NCBI GenBank assembly: GCA_008828725.1
Contig: MEHQ01001687.1
Location: 171,236-235,235 of the forward strand
Direction of reading: 5' to 3'
Origin: Saccharina japonica
Lineage: Eukaryota; Sar; Phaeophyceae; Laminariales; Laminariaceae
DNA length: 64,000 nucleotides
Shown here: positions 56,373 through 64,000 of the stretch, piece by piece
Layout of the letters: every line of letters starts with the position of its first letter
Numbering within the stretch: position 1 is the first letter of the stretch
Notes under the pieces: model-generated
What the model was told of the DNA's origin: nothing
Databases searched by the model: none
What the model saw: only the letters and a program-made list of their open reading frames with translations
Program-made: the position numbers and the translations under genes

Positions 56373-59300
56373 TCAAGTTTCCATCATGTACCCTACGAAC
56401 TCCTCCAGGTCTATCTTGCCGCTTCCGTCCTTGTCAACCTCGCCGAATATGTCGCTTATGTTCACGTCCGCCAGGCCAAAGCCTGTCGCCCCCATCAACC
56501 TTTCAAGCTCTTCGACGTCGATGGTGCCGTCGTGGTTGCGGTCGATCGCTCGAAACGCCTCCGCCAGCTCTTCTCGAGTGTTCTGGTGGACGGTCAGCGC
56601 GCGAACAAAAAAAATGGTGGCATGCGTGTGCATGATACGATAAAATACACAACATGTGGCCTCGAGGGGTCAGATCGACCTGGGGGGGGGGTAGATGTTT
56701 GGTACCCCATAACATGTTGAAAAGCATGGCGAGGACTCTAAGAAGGAAGGGTCGCGCAAGCATGTGTGAGCGTTTGTTTCTTTGCCATTCATGATCTCTG
56801 CACGGGGCGCGATAAAACATGAGTGAATAACATGACGTGTACCAAGCATCTTGTGAGCCGATCCATGCTGTATTTATTTGTGTGTGTCCATTGCGTTCGT
56901 TGGCGCACCCTGGTCGTCCTTCGTAGCTTGGGTGACCGCGTGCACCCGACACCAAAAACATCGGTATCGTGTTAGATGGTGCGAGCGAACGTTCTGTGAC
57001 CAGACCAGCTTAGAAAAAAACGTGAAACAAAAAATCTTAACAAGCACACTATGATAGTATACTTATATAGCTGGAGCTGCGTCCAATGCATATTATGTGC
57101 GTATGACAAATAGAGGTGCGGGTGGATGACATGAATATATTAATGGCTTGAGTTAGTTTGAATTTAATTATTTTTCAAGAGACGGCACATTTGACAAGAA
57201 AAGAAAAAACACCTCACTCCAGCTGTGAGATCGAATGTTTTCCTCAAAAACCCATAATTAATTGCAAGTTTGGCGTGACGATACATATATATAATATACC
57301 TGGTATATATTATATATGATATACAATATATATTTTACTCCATAACCTGTCCTCACACACCTCTTCTCACACCTCTTCTTATATATAATACATACCTACA
57401 AATAGTAGAACCACTCTATGACGTAAACTCGTCGGAACACTATAGTATACCTGGTACGTTTATTTCAGACTGTTTAATTTTATTTTTAATTTAATTTAAA
57501 TTATTTCTTCCCCCACAAATAGACACACATCCCCCACAAATAGACACACACTTCCTGAATTCTACAGCCTCAGATTGTGTCCCCCTCATACGGGATGGAC
57601 ATCCTACATGAGGAGATATAAAACCCGTAAGTACGCGCGATCGAATATTACACTCAGCTAGCAAAGATGAGCTTCGACGAAATCCTCGAGCTCACAGCTG
57701 TTGTTTTTTTAACTTTTTAATATATATATATATATATATATATGCGGTCGAGGCGCACCGCCCAATTTTTTCCAGCGGCTCGCTCGAAGGGGATGAAAAA
57801 AAGCGAAGCTGCAGTAGGGGCGGGCACTGACAGGCCTCTTTAGTTAACTGAGGAGCTGCCCTAACAATCTATTAGATCCAATGTGTACTTTTTACTTTTT
57901 TACGACATTATTGGCGAACGTACCATCTACGCGTAGCTCGTGGGATTGAGTATCGGCCTTCTAGCTGGTACAATGTTTCCTAAACTCTGTGGCGTCTGGG
58001 CCATCCTAGGATATATCCTAGCGGGTTTCCTACTGATTTGTAGGCATGCATCCGACATGCATACCTGCTGGGATACCATCACACATTATCGCTCTGTTTT
58101 TCGCTGCATGTGTGTGCTTCTGCGAGTCCACCTATCTAGTCGGGTGCGCAGCGATGCTGGCCCCGGGCTCCTGCTGAGTTCAGGAGTTTAGGTGTTGAGG
58201 TGTGCGTGGCCGTTTCTTTGCGTGCGTCATACATCGGTTGTTGGGTGACTTACTATTAGTATAGAGATCCTCAAGTGAGGAGCCCGAAAAGAGTAAGGTG
58301 CTACCCCTATAAGGCAAATAGCACGCGTCCAAAGGACGACGGCAATTCTTCAGGTGACGTTACGGGTGTTGCATTATTTCCTTCAGCATTCAATAGTTGG
58401 CGGTCGGAAGCTTACCGCTTGCGTTTGGCTTCTGGTCTGAATACGTCGAGCAATCGCTGCAGAGAGAGAGAAAGAGAGAGGGGTTGGTGTTCGTTGCTCC
58501 AGTGTTCTGATGGGTTAACGATTTTAAAGGGAACTGTTTTTGTTGGTGGCAGAGGGATTTTCGTACCTTGAACGTGAGCCGAGTCGTCATCAGCCGCTTG
58601 AACTCGTTGAAGTCGAGGGCTCCCCTCTGGTGGCTGTCGTGCTCGTGGAATATGGCAGCCATCTCTTCCTCTCCCGGATGCTGGCCCAACGACCGCAGGG
58701 CTTGTTCCAGCTCGACCTTCAACACCAAGCCGTCTCGATTGCCGTCGAAAAGCTTTTACCCGGCGGTCGAATGTCCGAGGCATCGGTCAGGTGTCGGGAG
58801 GGAAGAGCTATTAACAGTAGTGTCAAAGAGCCAGCGTTGCAGCTAATGTGGTAAGATTACTGAGCTATATACTTCACCACTGAAGAGTCTAACAGTGACA
58901 AATAAATGAAACTTTTGTCTTGTGCCAACATGAACCGTTGCGGATCGAAAATCGGTCAAGCAGCACCAAGCACTACGAATGAATGTCGAACACGGGCGGT
59001 GAAATTTCAGGATTATCTTCGACGCCAATTTTTGGAAGCTCCAAGTCTCGGCACAACGTAGTGTGCCTCTTGGTAATGTACAGCAGCACGGTACCCGGCT
59101 AGAGCACGAGCATGGTATGTATCGGCACGGTGGGCGTCCACCACAGATTCCGAAGTACCTCTCAGTGCTTCACGGTGACATGGTACTGTACGCGGCAACC
59201 GCGATGTATCTCCGTAGGGTATCTGACCAATGCCTTTTTAGTCTCGAATGAGGCTGAACCGCTGGGTATCAAATTTGCTGATTTAAAGCGGCTAAGCTAC

Positions 59301-62300
59301 ATCTTCCACTCGCTGGTACTGATTAATGTATACCCTGGTAGGTACGTATTATACATGTATACGTACGCGGGCAGCACCAACAACACCCTGCGTTGCAATG
59401 TTGTTATAATCACGTGGCACCGTAACCACGAACCACCACACCACACGAGCCACACCATATCATAATACCCGGTATGTATCAGGGCACCAGCGCCAACCCA
59501 ACCGCACTACTGCACCATCCCCAGTAACTACAACCGCACTGTCCGCCGTAATAACCACGTGTCAGCCTAAAGCGCCGATTACTCCTAAAGAATGGTGTCC
59601 CGAATCAGAATACTAGCACGTCGTATTGATGGACGAAATCCCCTTCTCTCAGGGCTCGTACATACTAATAAAACGGTAGGAAGTCGCAAAAATCGCGGTA
59701 TACGAAGTACACGAATTTGTGGGTACCGGAAGCTACAAGCACCTTGTGCCCGTGGTGCTCGTTTTGTGCACCAACGGAGATCCATCATCAATACGGTTTC
59801 TTGCCGCAACACGGCGGTGGCTCCCGAGCACTACATACTCGTATATACCTCGCACTCGTACGTACGCATATGTACTTTGATACCCAAAGTGTGACACAGA
59901 GAGGGGACAACCCTCGAATATTCGAAATTTCGAAATTGACATATATATGACGATTTCCATCGACCTCTGAGAGGCTTCCATCTTCCTTAACTATTAATAC
60001 GCAACGTAATACTACCAGTAAGCACTTCCGTAGCAGGGTTTTGGAGCTCGGAAAAACTCGCGTTCTGCCGTTTTTTACTTGCGTATCTTTGGGACTACGA
60101 GTACTTCAAGTCTATCCTTTTAGATATTGTTCGTACGAGTAGAGGTTCCGCACTTCCATTTTCCTTCACATATACCAGTAGGAGATTTACGAACTCGGAA
60201 GAAAAAAATGTACTCTTTGTTGTCGTTGTCGCGCGTATCTTCGGAATTGCGTCCTATAGATATTACACTCCAAGGCATAACGAGCTGCTCGATTATGAGC
60301 CCAAAGTGCAACGGGTTCGATCCTACGCCCTATGAAAATATCTGTCGTCGTTGCCCTTTGTATCGTTTGGTAAATCATTATGACCTTTATATCCGTATTG
60401 CATTACAGTACTAGACCGGGGAGGGTGCAAGTAGACGCAGTTGGTGGATCGGTGGCTGGTCAACAGGATTAAAAACTATGCTGACAAGTGACGAGTACCT
60501 CGTAGGGGGGTGCTGGGAAGGAGACAAAAGTGCGTACCCGTACAGCGAATTGCCGAGTGCTGCACAACGATGACGGTCGCGGCGAACATGTTGGGTTCGA
60601 GGTTGCCACTACTTGCTGCTGTTATTATGGCAGCGAGAGCACCCCCCTCCACACACACAAACGAACAAACGTCGAATGACAAAGGATAAGAGGCAAATAG
60701 CGAGAAGACTCGCAAGTCTGCGTTGTGCAAAGCCGGATGGATACGGAGCTCCGTTGTGCTTTCAGCGATGTGTGCAGGCATGCAGGCATGCAGGCATGCA
60801 GGGTGTAATAAGACGTTTGAAAGATTTCTCTACCCATTAACCCGATTCAATCATGTGGAAGTTTCTTAGTGCATCCCCTGGCAGTCCTGCAGCATTTACG
60901 CCCTCGATTTGCCTCGTATACCTTCGGCCATTACGTGCACCATTGTGGGCACGAGCGGAGCCGCAGCCCGCCGCGGCTAAGCCTCCTCCTATTCTCCGGT
61001 CCTTGGACCGGAGACTCAGAAAGCATAATCCCAAAAGTGAAGCCCGATTTTCAAGATAATAGGCGTGACAAAAGTGGCCCCAGTTTTCAAGTTACTCAGC
61101 GTGACAGAAAAGTGACCCCCGAAATCAAGTCAATAAGCGTGACAGAAAAGTGACCCCCTCAAATCACACCACGGGTGCCCCCTTGTCCCCTCGACCCTCA
61201 AAGCTCGTTCTTGGCGCACAGCAGCGGCGTCGCGACAGTTTTTGCACGCCTCGACAGCCAAGCACACACCATGGGCCTCGGCCGAGTATCGGCATCTTGG
61301 TGAGCGCACGTCGAGCACAGCAGCACGCTCGCCGAGCACCCCTCCAGCAGACCCCGAGAAAAAACTGCGACCACTGGGAGTTCCACATTTATTACTACTA
61401 TTTTTGAATAGGGGGCGGGGGTTCCTGATGGCTGTGGTGGGGCGACATGAAAGCAAGCCACGACGGTTGCATGACATGAACGCAAGCCACGACGCCTCGC
61501 CACCACGACGTGTATGAGTACATGCCACGCCAAGACCAACTGCTGTTGTTGTGGTTTGGCGCCGCGAAGAGACGCGCCGAGTGCGCTGTACTGGGCGTAG
61601 AACCCAAGCGTCCGAAGCCACGCTGGCTGCCTCTGGTCTGGCGGCGACACGCCGTGTGCGCTCGAGTCGACCTGTCTCTGGTATTTTGTATTTTGACACA
61701 ACGAAGCATCCGAGCGTTGACTGACTGACTGCTGCTGTACTGCTGCTGCTGCTGCTGCTGCTGTAAAGTCTACGAGTACGGAGGGGCGCGCGCCGAGTGC
61801 GCTTCCCTTCGTGTCTAGGCCCGAGCCCTCGCAGCCGACTGCAGTTTGGCGACGGAGAGACGCACCGATCGTCGGCTGGTCGTCGGGCGCGAAGCAACGT
61901 CGCTGTGTCACCATCCAACCCATCGATCGTGCTGCTGCTGCTGCTGCTGCTGCTGTTGATGCTGCTCTTGCTTGCTGCGTGGATAACATCTTGAATTTAA
62001 AGACCATGCCATTTTTCGATCCGGTCAGATTTAGCACAAGCAAGAGGCCGTTTCCTATGCGGTTCGATTTCGAGCTTCAGATTTGTACTTTTCGATCTCA
62101 AAAACGAAAGCACCGTCCTATGTATGCAGTCCGATTGTGCAGTATACTCCGAGTATCGCGTGCATTTCGTACTCCGAGTACTTAAGAGTATGAGAGTACT
62201 GGCGGCCTGAATACTCGGAGTACTTGGAGTATGAGCAGTACTGAAGCCCCAAATACTTGGAGTACAAGGAGTACCCGCAGTATCGGACCCCGAAATACTC

Positions 62301-63745
62301 CGAGTACAAGCAGTATCGAGAGTGTTCATACCCGAAATACTCCGAGTACGAGCAGTATCCCGGAGTATTGAACCCCGAAATACTTTTGAGTACACGAAGT
62401 ACCTGAAGTGTTATATCTCCACTAATACTCCTTACTTTACTCCAAGGTACTCGGAGCAACATCTATCTGTGCAACATTGAAGACAACGAGGAACTACCCC
62501 TGAGCCCGCGGGAAAAACGCAGGACAAAGACTTGCAATTGTTTTCAGGACTGGGGACTAGCAACGCGAATGATACTCATTCGATTGCGATACTAACACTT
62601 GGACAAAACTTGCTCGATAATAATGGTCCTTTTTCAACACATATTTTTTAGTAAGACCGGAGACTAGCAACGCGAATGTTACTCATTCGATTGCGATACT
62701 AACACAATAATATTGTATAGTCCGTCCGGCTCCAAATATCCGAAATTCCCCCATCACCAAGGAACATTTATCTCGGGTATGGGTAGGTTGTTGAAAAAAA
62801 CAGAGATACCCTTAAAACGGCCCTCTCGAGACGGAGATAATAACACGTCGATTTTTTTTTAATTATTATTATTTAGCCTGATGTTTGCAAAAAACGTGAA
62901 ATTCTGGTCCAAGCTTAGGTAGATTAAATAATTATTTAGATTGTAATGTTGCCACACAATATTTAGACTGCGTATTTAGCTAGCTCGTCACATATGCGCC
63001 TGGGCTTTTTTTCTGTTTGAAAAAAATCGAATAAACTGACGGAGATATCAGCAAAAATGCGGATTTTGGAGGTCGTTTTGTTCAAGTTTACATCAAATAA
63101 TTTTGTGTGGAATTTTGTTTTGGAGGGCGGGCAAACGATGAACTGACGTCATACGCGCAGGGCGTTTTTTTAGTTTTTCCTGAAAAGCAAAAATTAGTGA
63201 GATATTGAGGATTTATCCCAAAACGACTGATTTTGGCCAATTTTGGCCGGTCTTGGTGTTGTTTTTCTTGATGCTGTGTTGCATAATTACTTGTTATTAG
63301 TGGGAAATTTTGTTTCCGTTCAAAATCTCAGCATCGATTCGTCTTGTCTTTGCGATCACGAATATACAATTTTCAATGTTCAACTTTATTTTTTGAACTC
63401 GGTATATGATATTAATAGTATAAAACGTGAATGGAAATAATGTCCCGGATGGACCTACGTATCAACGTATAAGTATCAACATACTCGTACATGTAAAATC
63501 CCGCCGCACTCTGTGATCTTATGCTGATCTGATGTTTTGGCAACCGGCGAGCACACGAGAATACCGATGGCTATATTGTAGTTGCGGTGCGGGATGGGCG
63601 GTCTCATAGCAACTCTGACCTTGAAAATGTGCTCCAGTTCGTCTTCCTGCTCTTCCGTGAGCCCCCCTTCTGTGTTGCTGCGATGTCTCGGTGGAGACAT
63701 GCGATCGATAAGCCTCGAGATCACGGACGACCCAGATTGCGACAT
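56373..63745 (-). CDS. four-EF-hand calmodulin/centrin-like protein
   Basis: Complete gene, three coding exons: 63620-63745 (ATG at 63745), 58567-58752 and 56373-56582 (TGA), 173 residues. Introns of 4.87 and 1.98 kb are both phase 0 with GT..AG ends. Exon 1: a Ser/Arg-rich tail then GGLTEEQEDELEHIFK. Exon 2: EF1 loop DGNRDGLVLKVE (canonical D1, N3, D5, G6, E12) and EF2 loop DSHQRGALDFNE (Arg at position 5, probably weak). Exon 3: linker NTREELAEAFRA, EF3 loop DRNHDGTIDVEE and EF4 loop DKDGSGKIDLEE, ending FVGYMMET. The layout is that of calmodulin/centrin. The basic N-terminal extension and length near 170 lean to centrin or CaM-like rather than true calmodulin (149 residues). An upstream in-frame TTG at 63778 is not needed. 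Likely a calcium sensor; its target is unknown. Confidence 0.92.
56583..58566 (-). other. intron 2 of the EF-hand gene
   Basis: 1.98 kb, phase 0. Contains two R-F copies in opposite orientation (57218-57285 and 57560-57705), AT-rich sequence near 57300 and 57480, and (TA)n at 57720-57745. A plus-strand ORF at 57940-58191 has no recognised similarity. Confidence 0.85.
62150..62460 (+). repeat. ~42-bp array rich in GAGTACT words
   Basis: Units such as CCGAAATACTCCGAGTACGA and GCAGTAT repeat about six times with changes; CGGAGTA/TACTCCG words occur on both strands, so the array could form stacked hairpins. Confidence 0.8.
62548..62706 (+). repeat. 48-bp direct repeat
   Basis: GACTAGCAACGCGAATG(A/T) then CTCATTCGATTGCGATAC occurs at 62551 and 62660, separated by about 110 bp. 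Could be the two ends of a solo element or a simple duplication. Confidence 0.75.
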
Positions 63746-64000
63746 TTTACTCAGCCCGGACCATGTGTTGGGGGCCAAAAATATTGCACACAGGATTATC
63801 TACCCCTGGACTCCCAAAAGTCTACGAGTATGCCGTACAGCTTTGTGCCCTGCACATCTGTGCCTCGTTTTAGTGGCGGGTAGTGTTTCATCCACGAGAG
63901 AAGCGCGACAGCTCCAAGGATATACATTTGTACGTAAAAGGACGTCGCCGTCCGTTCGTCCAAAATGCAAAATGCGAGAAGGAACATAAATTGCGCCGCA

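Larger units (their letters stand above)
58753..63619 (-). other. intron 1 of the EF-hand gene
   Basis: 4.87 kb, phase 0. Holds an 8-bp AGGCATGC array (60778-60801), a ~48-bp GTGACAGAAAAGTGACCCCC tandem repeat (61040-61155), CTG runs (61738-61765, 61929-61955), the GAGTACT array (62150-62460), a 48-bp direct repeat and an AT-rich block (62840-63440). Confidence 0.85.

Noticed and set aside
57940-58191. Plus-strand ORF starting MGLSIGLLAGTMFPKLCGVW
   Set aside because: Hydrophobic start looks membrane-like, but it is a lone 83-codon frame in an intron with no family match or splice context.
60230-60330. Possible tRNA gene (GGGTTCGATCC B-box-like word)
   Set aside because: The T-arm does not pair properly and no acceptor stem or A box is found at the right distance.
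61198-62043. 281-codon minus-strand ORF, the longest in the window
   Set aside because: Begins at a TTG, overlaps another 262-codon open frame, owes its length to CAG/GCN repeats and GC-rich sequence, shows no domain, and lies inside the EF-hand gene's first intron.

Overview
The window is eukaryotic nuclear DNA. Its coding sequence sits in short exons with ordinary GT..AG introns (one likely GC..AG), separated by introns of up to about 10 kb packed with microsatellites, poly-C/poly-G runs, minisatellites and short inverted-repeat elements. No bacterial operons, rRNA, CRISPR or virus genes were seen. The intron style, mid-range GC and repeat load would suit a large-genome alga such as an ochrophyte/brown alga. 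That placement is inference; no marker in the window fixes the taxon.

Layout. (1) 1-4.77 kb: exons 3-8 of translation initiation factor eIF5 on the minus strand. (2) 4.8-12.9 kb: no recognised gene; nested miniature transposons, a tRNA-derived SINE and a GGGATTT minisatellite. (3) 12.97-13.3 kb: one putative minus-strand exon of an unknown Ala/Gly/Ser-rich protein, placed divergently to (4) 14.0-32.9 kb: nine plus-strand exons of PWP1, a WD40 ribosome-biogenesis/chromatin protein, cut off before its C-terminal propeller blades. (5) 34.76-34.84 kb: a single minus-strand exon of the RNase H2 catalytic subunit with no partner exons. (6) 36.04-44.66 kb: eIF5 exons 1-8 on the minus strand. The part from 36.04 to about 40.66 kb is a near-identical direct copy of region 1. 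(7) 44.7-56.4 kb: mostly non-coding, with two putative terminal exons of an unrecognised minus-strand gene at 49.8-50.1 kb. (8) 56.4-63.7 kb: a complete three-exon minus-strand gene for a four-EF-hand calmodulin/centrin-like protein, 173 residues.

The most important structural point is the 4.6-4.7 kb direct duplication 36 kb apart. It breaks at poly-C/poly-G runs and splits eIF5, so that neither copy is complete in the window. PWP1 is truncated, RNase H2A is a lone exon, there is a 100-N gap at 27.23 kb and a single N inside poly-G at 34.0 kb, and one PWP1 exon carries about five small indels. Together these suggest that 4.8-36.0 kb is at least partly a scaffold of allelic or chimeric pieces rather than one contiguous locus. 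A real segmental duplication cannot be excluded from sequence alone.

The genes are unrelated housekeeping functions: translation start-site selection (eIF5), ribosome biogenesis (PWP1), RNA/DNA hybrid removal (RNase H2A) and calcium signalling. I found no new multi-gene system. The novelty lies in the repeats: at least four short TIR families (one with TTAA ends), nested insertions, a tRNA-like SINE, a cluster of three foldback elements and two over-represented palindromic words.
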